DNA from: Bacteroides sp. GM023
GTDB taxonomy: Bacteria > Bacteroidota > Bacteroidia > Bacteroidales > Bacteroidaceae
Reading direction: 5' to 3'
Assembly: GCF_014750685.1 (NCBI RefSeq)
Contig: NZ_JAAXGE010000006.1
Coordinates: 186,001 to 250,000, forward strand
DNA: 64,000 nucleotides
Below, piece after piece: positions 17,403 to 27,609 of the stretch. The notes beneath the pieces were generated by a model. It was given only the letters and a program-made list of their open reading frames with translations. It did not search any database and was not told the origin of the DNA. How positions within the stretch are numbered: position 1 is the first letter of the stretch; each line of letters starts with the position of its first letter. The position numbers were made by a program, and so were the translations under genes.

Positions 17403-18698
17403 ATGAAGAAATTAGTAAACTATTGTTCGATTATTTTCCTTTTACTGGTAGCAACGTCTCAAGTAAAGGCGCAAAGTGTAGATGTAGTGATTCGTGAAAA
17501 TGGAACTGAACGCAAAGAAAGCATCGACCTGCCTAAAAGTATGACATATCCTCTTGACAGTCTGTTGAATGACTGGAAAGCTAAGAACTATATTGATTTA
17601 GGCAAAGATTGCAGCACAGCGGATATCAATCCTCTGTTCAGTGATTCTGTGTACATCGACCGTTTGTCACGCATCCCGGCTGTCATGGAAATGCCTTACA
17701 ATGATATTATTCGCAAATTCATTGATATGTATGCAGGGCGTCTGCGCAATCAGGTTTCGTTCATGTTGAGTGCCTGCAACTTCTATATGCCTATTTTTGA
17801 AGAAGCGTTGGACGCATACGGGCTTCCGTTGGAGCTGAGATACCTTCCTATTATCGAGTCTGCACTGAATCCTTCAGCCGTATCCCGTGCGGGAGCTTCC
17901 GGCTTATGGCAGTTTATGATTGGTACAGGAAAAATCTACGGGCTGGAATCCAACAGCCTGGTTGATGACCGCCGCGACCCGATTAAGGCGACTTGGGCTG
18001 CTGCCCGTTACCTCAAAGAGATGTATGCCATCTACGGAGACTGGAATCTTGTGATTGCTGCTTATAACTGCGGCCCGGGCACTATCAACAAAGCGATCCG
18101 CCGTGCCAACGGTGAAACAGATTATTGGAAAATCTACAATTATCTGCCTAAAGAAACACGTGGATACGTACCTGCCTTTATCGCAGCCAACTACGTGATG
18201 ACTTACTATTGCGACCATAATATCTGCCCGATGGAAACAAACATCCCGGCAAGTACGGATACAGTGCAAATCAACAAGAACCTGCACTTCGAACAGATTG
18301 CCGACCTTTGCAATGTTCCGTTGGATCAGGTCAAGAGTTTGAATCCGCAATATAAGAAGTATATGATTCCGGGAGACAGCAAGCCTTACACACTCCGTTT
18401 GCCTATCGAAGCAATCAGCACTTTTATCGACCGACAGGATACGATTTATGCGCACCGTGCCGACGAGTTGTTCCGCAACCGTAAGACAGTGGCTGTGAAA
18501 GACATTACGCCTGCAACACGCAAAGCGACAACGGCTGTTGCCGGTAAAGGCAAACCGACCTATCATACAATAAAAAGTGGTGACACTTTGTCATCTATTG
18601 CCGGAAGATACGGTGTCAGTGTTAAGGATATACAGCGGTGGAACGGAATGTCCAATACAAAAATTTCCGCAGGAAAACGATTGAAAATATACAAATAA
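17403..18698 (+). CDS. MltD-like membrane-associated lytic transglycosylase with LysM
   Basis: A 431-residue exported protein. A signal peptide ends near VKAQ; an SLT domain follows (about 110-270) with the catalytic Glu in the motif IIESALNPSAVSRAGASGLWQFM and the downstream AAYNCGPG signature. One LysM peptidoglycan-binding repeat is visible at the C-terminus (YHTIKSGDTLSSIAGRYGVS). It cleaves glycan strands of murein, by family knowledge. It belongs to the end of the parAB cluster, 34 bp after the DUF5683 gene. Confidence 0.92.
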   Translation: MKKLVNYCSIIFLLLVATSQVKAQSVDVVIRENGTERKESIDLPKSMTYPLDSLLNDWKAKNYIDLGKDCSTADINPLFSDSVYIDRLSRIPAVMEMPYNDIIRKFIDMYAGRLRNQVSFMLSACNFYMPIFEEALDAYGLPLELRYLPIIESALNPSAVSRAGASGLWQFMIGTGKIYGLESNSLVDDRRDPIKATWAAARYLKEMYAIYGDWNLVIAAYNCGPGTINKAIRRANGETDYWKIYNYLPKETRGYVPAFIAANYVMTYYCDHNICPMETNIPASTDTVQINKNLHFEQIADLCNVPLDQVKSLNPQYKKYMIPGDSKPYTLRLPIEAISTFIDRQDTIYAHRADELFRNRKTVAVKDITPATRKATTAVAGKGKPTYHTIKSGDTLSSIAGRYGVSVKDIQRWNGMSNTKISAGKRLKIYK

Positions 18699-18710
18699 CC
18701 GGTTTCCCGC

Positions 18711-18740
18711 TTGCACCGTTCGGAAATTTGCTTATTTTTG
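18711..18740 (+). promoter_or_regulatory. Promoter of relA/spoT gene
   Basis: A TTG -33 element (18711-18713) and a TATTTTTG -7 box (18733-18740) are separated by 19 bases, fitting the Bacteroides sigma-70 type promoter; the start codon is 30 bases downstream. Confidence 0.7.
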
Positions 18741-18770
18741 CAAAACTAAGCAAGTGAAAGGATAACAATT

Positions 18771-21017
18771 ATGGATAATCTGCCCCCCAAAGAAATAGCT
18801 GACGAAGAGATGATCAATCAGGCGTTCCACGAACTACTGAATGATTATCTCAGCACAAAACATCGCAAGAAAGTCGAAATCATAACGAAGGCTTTCAACT
18901 TCGCCAATCAAGCGCATAAAGGTATCAAACGTCGTTCCGGCGAACCTTATATTATGCACCCGATTGCCGTCGCGAGTATCGTATGCAATGAAATCGGTCT
19001 TGGTTCCACTTCTATCTGTGCAGCTTTACTGCATGATGTAGTGGAAGACACTGACTATACGGTAGAAGACATCGAGAATATCTTTGGTCCGAAGATTGCC
19101 CAAATTGTAGACGGACTGACTAAAATATCCGGTGGTATCTTCGGCGACCGTGCTTCGGCACAGGCGGAGAACTTCAAGAAGTTACTGCTCACGATGTCCA
19201 ACGACATCCGGGTAATCCTTATCAAGATAGCCGACCGTTTGCACAACATGCGCACCCTTGGTTCCATGTTGCCCAACAAACAATACAAGATTGCTGGAGA
19301 AACTCTTTATATCTATGCTCCATTGGCCAATCGCCTGGGACTCTACAAGATTAAGACTGAACTTGAGAACCTGAGTTTCAAATATGAACATCCCGAAGAA
19401 TATGCGGAAATAGAAGAGAAACTGAATGCCACAGCCGCCGAACGCGACAAGGTTTTCAATGACTTCACAGCCCCTATCCGTACACAGCTCGATAAGATGG
19501 GATTGAAATACCGGATACTTGCCCGTGTAAAATCAATCTATTCCATTTGGAACAAGATGCAGACCAAGCATGTTCCTTTCGAAGAAATCTTTGACTTGCT
19601 GGCTGTCCGAATCATCTTCGAACCACGCAACGAAGAAGAAGAACTCAACGATTGTTTCGATATTTACGTTTCTATCTCCAAGATATACAAGCCTCATCCC
19701 GACCGTCTGCGCGACTGGGTCAGCCATCCAAAAGCAAATGGTTACCAGGCGTTGCACGTCACTTTGATGGGTAACAACGGACAATGGATTGAAGTCCAAA
19801 TCCGTAGCGAACGGATGAACGACGTTGCCGAACAAGGCTTTGCCGCTCACTGGAAATATAAAGAAGGTGGCGGTAGCGAGGACGAAGGCGAACTGGAAAA
19901 ATGGCTGAAAACAATCAAGGAAATATTGGATGACCCGCAACCGGATGCCATCGACTTCTTGGATACCATCAAGCTTAATTTATTTGCATCCGAAATATTT
20001 GTATTCACACCGAAAGGGGAATTGAAGACTATGCCGCAGAACTCTACGGCGCTCGACTTTGCTTTCTCCCTGCACACGGATATCGGCAGCCATTGTATTG
20101 GTGCCAAAGTGAATCATAAGTTAGTGCCACTAAGCCATAAGTTACAAAGTGGCGACCAAGTGGAAATATTGACTTCGAAATCGCAACGTGTGCAACCGCA
20201 ATGGGAAGTATTTGCAACCACCGCCCGTGCCCGTGCCAAGATAGCGGCGATTCTCCGCAAAGAACGTAAGGCTAATCAGAAAATCGGAGAAGAGATTCTT
20301 AGCGAGTTCCTGAAGAAGGAAGAAATCCGTCCGGATGATTCCGTTACTGAAAAGTTACGCAAATTTCACAATGCAAAGAACGAAGAAGAATTGTTGGCTG
20401 CTATCGGCAGCAAAGCAATTGTTCTGGGCGAAGCGGATAAGAACGAACTGAAAGAAAAGCAAACCAGCAACTGGAAGAAATATCTTACTTTCTCCTTCGG
20501 CAACAGCAATAAAGAAAAGCCGCAGGAAGAGAAAGAGCCGCAGGAAAAAGAAAAAATCAACCCGAAGCAAGTGCTCAAGTTGACGGAAGAAAGCCTGCAA
20601 AAGAAATATATCATGGCAGAATGTTGCCACCCGATTCCCGGTGATGATGTACTGGGCTATGTGGATGAAAACGACCGGATTATTATTCACAAACGCCAAT
20701 GTCCCGTCGCAGCCAAACTGAAGAGCAGTTATGGCAACCGTATATTGGCTACGGAATGGGATACGCACAAAGAGCTTTCTTTCCTCGTATATATATATAT
20801 AAAAGGTATAGACAGCATGGGACTTCTGAACGAAGTGACCCAGGTCATTTCAAGGCAACTCAATGTAAATATCCGCAAGTTGACCATCGAAACCGAAGAT
20901 GGTATCTTTGAAGGAAAAATACAGTTATGGGTGCATGATGTGGATGACGTGAAAACAATCTGCAATAATCTGAAAAAGATTCAGAATATCAAGCAGGTGA
21001 GTCGTGTAGAAGAATAA
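18771..21017 (+). CDS. RelA/SpoT family (p)ppGpp synthetase/hydrolase
   Basis: A 748-residue long RSH enzyme of the stringent response. The order is an HD hydrolase domain (H63, H88-D89, EDTDY, all present so hydrolase is likely active), a nucleotidyltransferase synthetase domain (about 230-370, with the RVKSIYSIWNKM and HPKANGYQALHVT motifs), a TGS domain (about 410-475, VFTPKGELKTMP), and a C-terminal ACT domain (about 670-748). The intact HD motif argues for a bifunctional Rel/SpoT type enzyme. A charged linker with E/K/P repeats lies around 575-595. Confidence 0.95.
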   Translation: MDNLPPKEIADEEMINQAFHELLNDYLSTKHRKKVEIITKAFNFANQAHKGIKRRSGEPYIMHPIAVASIVCNEIGLGSTSICAALLHDVVEDTDYTVEDIENIFGPKIAQIVDGLTKISGGIFGDRASAQAENFKKLLLTMSNDIRVILIKIADRLHNMRTLGSMLPNKQYKIAGETLYIYAPLANRLGLYKIKTELENLSFKYEHPEEYAEIEEKLNATAAERDKVFNDFTAPIRTQLDKMGLKYRILARVKSIYSIWNKMQTKHVPFEEIFDLLAVRIIFEPRNEEEELNDCFDIYVSISKIYKPHPDRLRDWVSHPKANGYQALHVTLMGNNGQWIEVQIRSERMNDVAEQGFAAHWKYKEGGGSEDEGELEKWLKTIKEILDDPQPDAIDFLDTIKLNLFASEIFVFTPKGELKTMPQNSTALDFAFSLHTDIGSHCIGAKVNHKLVPLSHKLQSGDQVEILTSKSQRVQPQWEVFATTARARAKIAAILRKERKANQKIGEEILSEFLKKEEIRPDDSVTEKLRKFHNAKNEEELLAAIGSKAIVLGEADKNELKEKQTSNWKKYLTFSFGNSNKEKPQEEKEPQEKEKINPKQVLKLTEESLQKKYIMAECCHPIPGDDVLGYVDENDRIIIHKRQCPVAAKLKSSYGNRILATEWDTHKELSFLVYIYIKGIDSMGLLNEVTQVISRQLNVNIRKLTIETEDGIFEGKIQLWVHDVDDVKTICNNLKKIQNIKQVSRVEE

Positions 21018-21029
21018 ATATTAACGATA

Positions 21030-21103
21030 AAGATAAAAACGATGAACGGTGAACAAGTAGCGCATGATACTGCATACTTGTTCACCGTTCGTCGTTTTAT
21101 CTT
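21030..21103. terminator. Bidirectional terminator between relA/spoT and merR genes
   Basis: A 25-bp near-perfect stem: 21033-21059 (ending GGTGAACAAGTA) pairs with 21075-21100 (TACTTGTTCACC...). The loop is about 15 bases and T/A runs lie at both ends, so it serves the two convergent genes. Confidence 0.8.
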
Positions 21104-21106
21104 ATA

Positions 21107-21451
21107 TTATTCTCTTCCGTCCAATTCCCGTTTGATAGCTAAAAGTTCGTCTTTTATCGCTTTCAGTTTATTCACGATTTCATAATTACGAATTGTAGCT
21201 TCCTTATTATCTTTCAGACGCTGGCGGGCACCGGGCAGTGTCATTCCTTTTTCTTTCACCAAGTGATAGATAAGCCCGATTGTCTCCACATCTTCCTTGC
21301 GATACTGACGTATCCCTCTCCCAATCGTCCTGGGAGAGATTTGCGGAAACTCCTTTTCCCAAAAACGAAGCAAAGATGGATTGACTCCGAACATATCGGC
21401 CACCTCTCCAATCGAATAATATAGTTTCAGTTCTTTATCCGTATTAAGCAT
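21107..21451 (-). CDS. MerR family transcriptional regulator
   Basis: A 114-residue protein with an N-terminal winged-helix MerR DNA-binding domain (residues 11-80; YYSIGEVADMFGVNPSLLRFWEKEF, then RQYRKEDVETIGLIYHLVKEKGMTL) and a C-terminal helix for dimerisation. No effector-binding domain or cysteine ligand is present, so the signal is not predictable. It is 23 bp downstream of the M23 peptidase gene and probably shares its transcript. Confidence 0.92.
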   Translation of the reverse strand: MLNTDKELKLYYSIGEVADMFGVNPSLLRFWEKEFPQISPRTIGRGIRQYRKEDVETIGLIYHLVKEKGMTLPGARQRLKDNKEATIRNYEIVNKLKAIKDELLAIKRELDGRE

Positions 21452-21474
21452 AGCGTCTCCTCTTTATTATAAGA

Positions 21475-22443
21475 TTAATCGAATACCTTACCGTGGTTGG
21501 CAGCCAACTGAATCATCTTCTCGTAATCCTCCGCACTCAAATCCATGAAATAGTAATTGACCGGATTCACGACCTTTCCTTTCACATGAACTTCATAGTG
21601 GAGATGCGGTCCCGTACTCTTTCCCGTACTACCTACCTTCCCAATAATCTCACCACGCACCACTTTCTTTCCGACTTTTGTATTGAATCCCTGCAAGTGT
21701 GCATAACGAGTCATATAACCGAAGCCGTGGTCGATTTCAATCGTATTGCCATATCCGGTTTCCCATCCTACTTTGACTACCGTTCCATTTCCGGTAGCAT
21801 AAACGTCTGTCCCCGGATGGGCAGAGAAGTCCATCCCCGCATGGAATTTCGTCGTACCGTAAATCGGGTCAATACGTGTACCATAACCGGATGCTGTCTG
21901 ACGAAGGTCTTTATTTGAAATAGGCTGGATGGCCGGAATACATTTCAACATTTCATCGTGATTCTTACAAATATCTATCACGTCGTCGAAAGATTTGGAC
22001 TGGATATACAAACGTTTTGAAAGCACGTCCAGCTTTTGAGTGGTATTCACAACCAGCTTCGAGTTCGCCAAATCCATAAGTTCCTCATAACGGTTCGTCC
22101 CCCCATAACCAGCCTGGCGGATAGCTGGAGAAACCGGGTCTGCCTGAAGAATAACCCGATATAAGTTATCATCACGTTGCTGGATATCCTGAAGCACTCC
22201 CATAGCATCGTCCAAGCGACGTGAAAGCACGTTATACTGTGCCAAAAGGCGGCTGTTCTCGATTCTTAATTCCTTCTCCGACGGAGAGCCGAAGATAAGG
22301 AGCAATATGATGAAACACCCCGCTCCCAGCCCCATACCATAGAAAAGCCGGCGCAGAATACTAAGCGCACGCTGCCGTACGGTAGGGTAAATTCGATCAT
22401 ATGTCTGGGTCTGTGGATTATAGATGTAGTATACTTTGCGCAT
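21475..22443 (-). CDS. M23 family metallopeptidase (LytM/murein hydrolase type)
   Basis: A 322-residue inner-membrane anchored protein. The start at 22443 (MRKVYYIYNPQTQTY) is chosen because the open frame beyond it overlaps alaS and its promoter. There is one TM helix (about 35-52), a coiled coil (55-90), then a C-terminal LytM domain with the zinc ligands His201, Asp205 and the HLH motif (His280, His282), plus His249. With all ligands present it should be an active endopeptidase, or an EnvC-like activator. It is divergent from alaS. Confidence 0.92.
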   Translation of the reverse strand: MRKVYYIYNPQTQTYDRIYPTVRQRALSILRRLFYGMGLGAGCFIILLLIFGSPSEKELRIENSRLLAQYNVLSRRLDDAMGVLQDIQQRDDNLYRVILQADPVSPAIRQAGYGGTNRYEELMDLANSKLVVNTTQKLDVLSKRLYIQSKSFDDVIDICKNHDEMLKCIPAIQPISNKDLRQTASGYGTRIDPIYGTTKFHAGMDFSAHPGTDVYATGNGTVVKVGWETGYGNTIEIDHGFGYMTRYAHLQGFNTKVGKKVVRGEIIGKVGSTGKSTGPHLHYEVHVKGKVVNPVNYYFMDLSAEDYEKMIQLAANHGKVFD

Positions 22444-22474
22444 CTTTTTGGAAATATTTCGCTTGTTAATACGG

Positions 22475-22502
22475 CAAAAGTAATAAAAACAAGCTATCTT
22501 TG
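22475..22502. promoter_or_regulatory. Divergent -7 boxes for M23 peptidase and alaS
   Basis: TACTTTTG on the minus strand (22475-22482) for the peptidase gene and TATCTTTG on the plus strand (22495-22502) for alaS, both fitting TAnnTTTG. Confidence 0.5.
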
Positions 22503-22549
22503 CACAGTTTTTTGAGAATATTAACCTCAACGATAGATATATAGAAGAT

Positions 22550-25168
22550 ATGTTGACTGCAAAAGAAATCAGAGATTCATTCAAGAATTTCTTTGAGTCG
22601 AAAGGACACCACATCGTTCCATCGGCTCCAATGGTGATAAAAGACGACCCTACCCTGATGTTTACAAACGCGGGTATGAACCAGTTTAAAGATATTATTT
22701 TGGGTAACCACCCGGCGAAATACCAAAGAGTAGCGGACTCACAGAAATGTTTGCGCGTAAGCGGAAAGCACAATGACCTGGAAGAAGTAGGACACGACAC
22801 ATACCACCACACCATGTTCGAAATGCTCGGCAACTGGTCGTTTGGCGATTACTTCAAGAAAGAAGCAATCAATTGGGCATGGGAGTATCTCGTAGATGTA
22901 CTGAAACTGAATCCGGAATACCTCTATGCAACCGTATTCGAAGGAAGTCCCGAAGAAGGATTGAGCCGTGACGACGAAGCTGCTTCTTATTGGGAACAGT
23001 TCCTTCCGAAAGACCATATCATCAATGGTAACAAGCACGATAACTTTTGGGAAATGGGCGATACGGGCCCTTGCGGACCTTGTTCCGAAATCCATATCGA
23101 CCTTCGTCCGGCAGAAGAACGTGCGAAAATCTCCGGTCGTGACCTCGTAAACCATGACCATCCGCAGGTGATTGAAATTTGGAACCTTGTGTTCATGCAA
23201 TACAACCGTAAAGCAGACGGTTCTCTCGAGCCGCTTCCTGCCAAAGTGATTGATACCGGTATGGGATTCGAACGTCTTTGCATGGCTTTGCAAGGCAAGA
23301 TTTCCAATTACGATACAGACGTGTTCCAGCCGATGCTGAAAGCTATCGCAGCCATGTCGAACACGGAATACGGAAAAGACAAGCAGCAGGATATCGCCAT
23401 GCGCGTTATTGCCGACCATATCCGTACGATTGCTTTCTCTATCACAGACGGTCAATTGCCGTCCAACGCTAAAGCGGGTTATGTAATCCGCCGTATCCTT
23501 CGCCGTGCCGTTCGTTACGGATATACGTTCCTTGGACAGAAACAGGCGTTCATGTACAAACTGCTTCCTGTGCTTATCGACAACATGGGAGATGCTTACC
23601 CTGAACTGATTGCACAAAAGACACTGATTGAAAAAGTAATCAAGGAAGAAGAAGAATCATTCCTTCGCACACTGGAGACAGGTATCCGCTTGTTGGACAA
23701 GACAATGGAAGATACGAAAGCAGCAGGAAAGACAGAAATCAGCGGTAAAGATGCCTTTACCTTATATGATACATTCGGTTTCCCGCTCGACCTGACAGAA
23801 TTGATTCTCCGCGAAAACGAGATGACTGTCAATATCGAGGAATTCAACGAAGAAATGCAGCAGCAGAAACAGCGTGCCCGCAATGCTGCCGCTATCGAAA
23901 CAGGCGACTGGATTGTTCTGAAAGAAGGAACAACCGAATTTGTTGGTTACGACTATACAGAATACGAGGCTTCCATCCTCCGCTATCGTCAAATCAAACA
24001 GAAGAATCAGACATTGTATCAGATTGTACTTGACTACACTCCGTTCTATGCGGAAAGTGGTGGTCAGGTAGGTGATACCGGTGTACTGGTAAGCGAGTTC
24101 GAGACGATTGACGTAATCGACACCAAGAAAGAAAACAACCTTCCGATACATATTACCAAAAAGTTACCCGAACATCCGGAAGCTCCGATGATGGCTTGTG
24201 TAGACACCGACAAACGTGCTGCCTGCGCAGCCAATCACTCGGCAACTCACTTGCTGGATGCTGCCCTGCGTGAAGTTTTGGGTGAACATATCGAGCAGAA
24301 AGGTTCGTTGGTTACACCGGATTCATTACGTTTCGACTTCTCTCACTTCCAAAAAGTGACTGACGAGGAGCTTCGTAAAGTAGAACATATCGTTAACGCA
24401 AGAATCCGTGCTAATATTCCTTTGAAAGAATATCGCAATATTCCTATCGAGGAAGCTAAAGAATTGGGTGCTATCGCTCTTTTCGGTGAAAAGTACGGTG
24501 ACAAGGTACGCGTTATCCAGTTCGGTTCTTCTATCGAATTCTGTGGTGGTACGCACGTAGCTGCAACCGGAAATATCGGTATGGTGAAAATCATGTCGGA
24601 AAGTTCTGTCGCTGCCGGCGTTCGTCGTATCGAAGCATATACCGGAGCACGCGTAGAGGAATTGTTGGACACTATTCAGGATACACTTAGTGACTTGAAA
24701 GCTCTCTTCAACAATGCTCCCGACCTGAGTATTGCCATCCGCAAATATCTCGATGAAAATGCAGGCTTGAAGAAGCAGGTAGAAGACTTCATGAAAGAAA
24801 AAGAAGCCAGTCTGAAAGAAAGACTGTTGAAGAATATACAGGAAATTCATGGCGTCAAAGTTATCAAGTTCTGTTCTCCGCTACCGGCAGAAGTAGTGAA
24901 GAATATCGCTTTCCAACTTCGTGGCGAGATTACAGAAAACCTGTTCTTCGTGGCAGGAAGCACAGACAATGGCAAACCGATGCTGACAGTTATGCTGAGC
25001 GACAACTTAGTTGCAACCGGTCTGAAAGCAGGTAACCTGGTGAAAGAAGCCGCCAAACTGATTCAAGGTGGCGGCGGCGGCCAACCTCACTTCGCTACTG
25101 CCGGCGGCAAGAATGCTGACGGACTACCGGCAGCCGTTGAAAAAGTACTGGAACTCGCAGGAATCTAA
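22550..25168 (+). CDS. alaS: Alanine--tRNA ligase
   Basis: An 872-residue AlaRS. Class II catalytic core motifs are seen at the N-terminus (FFESKGHHIVPSAPM, TNAGMNQFKD, LEEVGHDTYHHTMFEMLGNWSFGDYFKKEA), followed by the editing domain with the HSATHLLDAALR zinc motif, a CGGTHV motif, and a C-Ala domain ending in the glycine-rich GGGGGQPHFATAGG segment. All signature residues are in place and length is normal. A strong terminator follows. Confidence 0.98.
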   Translation: MLTAKEIRDSFKNFFESKGHHIVPSAPMVIKDDPTLMFTNAGMNQFKDIILGNHPAKYQRVADSQKCLRVSGKHNDLEEVGHDTYHHTMFEMLGNWSFGDYFKKEAINWAWEYLVDVLKLNPEYLYATVFEGSPEEGLSRDDEAASYWEQFLPKDHIINGNKHDNFWEMGDTGPCGPCSEIHIDLRPAEERAKISGRDLVNHDHPQVIEIWNLVFMQYNRKADGSLEPLPAKVIDTGMGFERLCMALQGKISNYDTDVFQPMLKAIAAMSNTEYGKDKQQDIAMRVIADHIRTIAFSITDGQLPSNAKAGYVIRRILRRAVRYGYTFLGQKQAFMYKLLPVLIDNMGDAYPELIAQKTLIEKVIKEEEESFLRTLETGIRLLDKTMEDTKAAGKTEISGKDAFTLYDTFGFPLDLTELILRENEMTVNIEEFNEEMQQQKQRARNAAAIETGDWIVLKEGTTEFVGYDYTEYEASILRYRQIKQKNQTLYQIVLDYTPFYAESGGQVGDTGVLVSEFETIDVIDTKKENNLPIHITKKLPEHPEAPMMACVDTDKRAACAANHSATHLLDAALREVLGEHIEQKGSLVTPDSLRFDFSHFQKVTDEELRKVEHIVNARIRANIPLKEYRNIPIEEAKELGAIALFGEKYGDKVRVIQFGSSIEFCGGTHVAATGNIGMVKIMSESSVAAGVRRIEAYTGARVEELLDTIQDTLSDLKALFNNAPDLSIAIRKYLDENAGLKKQVEDFMKEKEASLKERLLKNIQEIHGVKVIKFCSPLPAEVVKNIAFQLRGEITENLFFVAGSTDNGKPMLTVMLSDNLVATGLKAGNLVKEAAKLIQGGGGGQPHFATAGGKNADGLPAAVEKVLELAGI

Positions 25169-25188
25169 GAGTAAATAAATAAAAGAAT

Positions 25189-25230
25189 AGCGTGTCTTAA
25201 AGTCGAAAATACTTTAAGACACGCTTTTTT
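25189..25230 (+). terminator. Terminator after alaS
   Basis: Perfect 15-bp stem (25189-25203 with 25211-25225), 7-base loop, T run at the end. Confidence 0.9.
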
Positions 25231-25265
25231 ATATGCCAATCCAGGCAGTATGTCACATTTTTTTC

Positions 25266-25273
25266 TACCTTTG
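25266..25273 (+). promoter_or_regulatory. -7 box for first GH92 gene
   Basis: TACCTTTG, 67 bases before the start codon; no clear -33 element. Confidence 0.4.
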
Positions 25274-25339
25274 CAAACAGATTAATTATTTTTCTTATCC
25301 TTCAAATAAATAAAATAAGTAATCACTAATACCGAAAGA

Positions 25340-27580
25340 ATGATGAGAACACCTGCTTATCTATGCCTGCTGTTAACCTGCATGCTGATTTCCTGTACCC
25401 CTACGCAAGAAAAACACGAAACAGATTACACATCGTATGTAAATCCATTTATCGGAACCGACTTCACCGGAAACACTTATCCCGGCGCCCAAGCTCCCTT
25501 CGGCATGGTGCAACTTAGTCCCGACAACGGGCTTCCCGGCTGGGACCGCATCTCCGGTTATTTCTATCCGGACAGTACGATTGCCGGATTCAGCCATACT
25601 CATCTCTCCGGTACCGGAGCAGGAGATTTGTACGACATTTCCTTTATGCCTGTCACTCTGCCTTATAAAGAAGCGGAAGCACCGCTGGGCATCCACTCCA
25701 AATTCTCCCACGAGGATGAAAGTGCTTTTGCCGGCTATTACCAGGTACGTCTGACAGATTACAATATCAACGTCGAATTGACTGCAACGGAGCGTTGCGG
25801 TATCCAACGCTACACTTTCCCGGAAGCACAAGCCGCCATCTTCTTAAACCTGAAGAAAGCCATGAACTGGGATTTCACCAATGACTCTTACATCGAAGCA
25901 ATTGACTCCGTCACTATCCAGGGCTACCGTTTCTCTGACGGATGGGCACGCGACCAGCATATCTACTTCCGTACCCGCTTCTCCAAGCCTTTTGAGAAAA
26001 TGGAATTGGATACTACTGCCATTATCAAAGACAATAAACGTATCGGTACAGCCGTTATCGCCCGCTTCGACTTCAACACCAAAGAAGGGGAACAAATACT
26101 TGTAAACACCGCCATCTCCGGTACAAGCATGGAAGGTGCAGGCAAGAACCTGCAAGCCGAAGTTCCCGAAAACGACTTCGACAAATACCTGGCTGAAACA
26201 AAAGCAAACTGGAACCGCCAACTCGGAAAAATCGAAATAAAAGGCGACAATGAGGATGATAAAGTCAACTTCTATACCGCTCTCTATCATTCCATGATTG
26301 CTCCTACCATTTACAGCGACGTAGACGGAGCTTACTACGGCCCCGACAAGAAAGTACATCAAGCTGACGGCTGGGTAAATTATAGTACTTTCTCCCTGTG
26401 GGATACATATCGTGCCGCCCATCCTCTCTTCACTTACACCGAACCGGAACGTGTCAACGACATGGTGAAATCCTTCATCGCCTTCTACGAACAGAACGGA
26501 CGCCTGCCCGTATGGAATTTCTACGGAAGCGAAACTGACATGATGATTGGTTATCATGCCGTTCCTGTCATCGTAGACGCTTATCTGAAAGGCATCGGCG
26601 ACTTTGACGCAGAAAAGGCATTAAACGCTTGTGTAGCCACTGCCAACCTGGATAATTATCGCGGCATCGGACTTTACAAGGAACTGGGCTATATCCCTTA
26701 CAACGTGACAGACCACTACAACGCTGAGAACTGGTCATTATCCAAAACACTGGAATATGCCTTTGACGATTACTGCATTGCCGAAATGGCAAAGAAGATG
26801 GGCAAGCAAGACATCGCAGACGCGTTCTACAAACGTGCCCAAAACTATAAGAATGTCTATAACCCCGAAACTTCTTTCATGCAGCCACGGGATGACAAGG
26901 GAAACTTTATCAAAGATTTCAAGGCGGACGACTATACACCGCATATTTGTGAAAGCAACGGATGGCAGTATTTCTGGTCGGTGCAGCATGATGTTGACGG
27001 ACTGATAGACCTTGTAGGCGGTAAAGACAGATTTGCCGAGAAGCTGGACAGCATGTTCACTTATCATCCGGCAGCAGACGCAGAACTTCCGCTTTTCAGT
27101 ACGGGAATGATTGGCCAATACGCACATGGCAATGAACCGAGCCATCATGTTATCTATCTGTACAACTCGATAGGATTCAATGACCGGACTCAATATTACG
27201 TGGCAAAAGTAATGAACGAGCTTTATAAGAACGAGCCTGCTGGTCTTTGCGGAAACGAAGACTGCGGACAAATGTCGGCATGGTACGTATTCAGTGCAAT
27301 GGGTTTCTATCCGGTTAATCCGGTCAGCGGAAAGTACGAAATAGGTACTCCCCTATTCCCCGAAATGCAGTTGCATCTGGCTAATGGCAAGACTTTCACC
27401 ATACTCGCGCCTAATGTAAATAAGAAGAATATCTATATACAATCAATCAAAGTAAACGGTCAGCCATACGACAAAACGTATATCACCCATGAACAAATCA
27501 TGAGTGGAGCTACCGTAGAATTTGAAATGGGCAATACCCCAAAAACAATCGGAGTCCTATTTGAGGAGAAGAAACCTTGA
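25340..27580 (+). CDS. GH92 alpha-mannosidase, lipoprotein (PUL enzyme 1)
   Basis: A 746-residue member of GH92, calcium-dependent exo-alpha-mannosidases that invert configuration. The signal ends in LISC (Cys19), so it is a lipoprotein, and the N-terminal domain begins at once with YVNPFIGTDFTGNTYPGA. The (alpha/alpha)6 domain carries the predicted general acid Glu538 in CESNGWQY, the GNEPSHH motif and the NED motif (Asp641) in GNEDCGQMSAWYV. The residue two before that Asp is Asn639, unlike the third GH92 here. From memory it corresponds to B. theta BT3994. It begins a cluster GH92-sigma-antisigma-GH92-GH92. Confidence 0.92.
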   Translation: MMRTPAYLCLLLTCMLISCTPTQEKHETDYTSYVNPFIGTDFTGNTYPGAQAPFGMVQLSPDNGLPGWDRISGYFYPDSTIAGFSHTHLSGTGAGDLYDISFMPVTLPYKEAEAPLGIHSKFSHEDESAFAGYYQVRLTDYNINVELTATERCGIQRYTFPEAQAAIFLNLKKAMNWDFTNDSYIEAIDSVTIQGYRFSDGWARDQHIYFRTRFSKPFEKMELDTTAIIKDNKRIGTAVIARFDFNTKEGEQILVNTAISGTSMEGAGKNLQAEVPENDFDKYLAETKANWNRQLGKIEIKGDNEDDKVNFYTALYHSMIAPTIYSDVDGAYYGPDKKVHQADGWVNYSTFSLWDTYRAAHPLFTYTEPERVNDMVKSFIAFYEQNGRLPVWNFYGSETDMMIGYHAVPVIVDAYLKGIGDFDAEKALNACVATANLDNYRGIGLYKELGYIPYNVTDHYNAENWSLSKTLEYAFDDYCIAEMAKKMGKQDIADAFYKRAQNYKNVYNPETSFMQPRDDKGNFIKDFKADDYTPHICESNGWQYFWSVQHDVDGLIDLVGGKDRFAEKLDSMFTYHPAADAELPLFSTGMIGQYAHGNEPSHHVIYLYNSIGFNDRTQYYVAKVMNELYKNEPAGLCGNEDCGQMSAWYVFSAMGFYPVNPVSGKYEIGTPLFPEMQLHLANGKTFTILAPNVNKKNIYIQSIKVNGQPYDKTYITHEQIMSGATVEFEMGNTPKTIGVLFEEKKP

Positions 27581-27609
27581 GTGAACCTGAACTAATATCG
27601 ACTGAGAGA

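Noticed and set aside
22444..22833. N-terminal extension of the M23 peptidase frame
   Set aside because: It overlaps alaS and the divergent promoters; MRKVYYIYNPQTQ at 22443 is the natural start.
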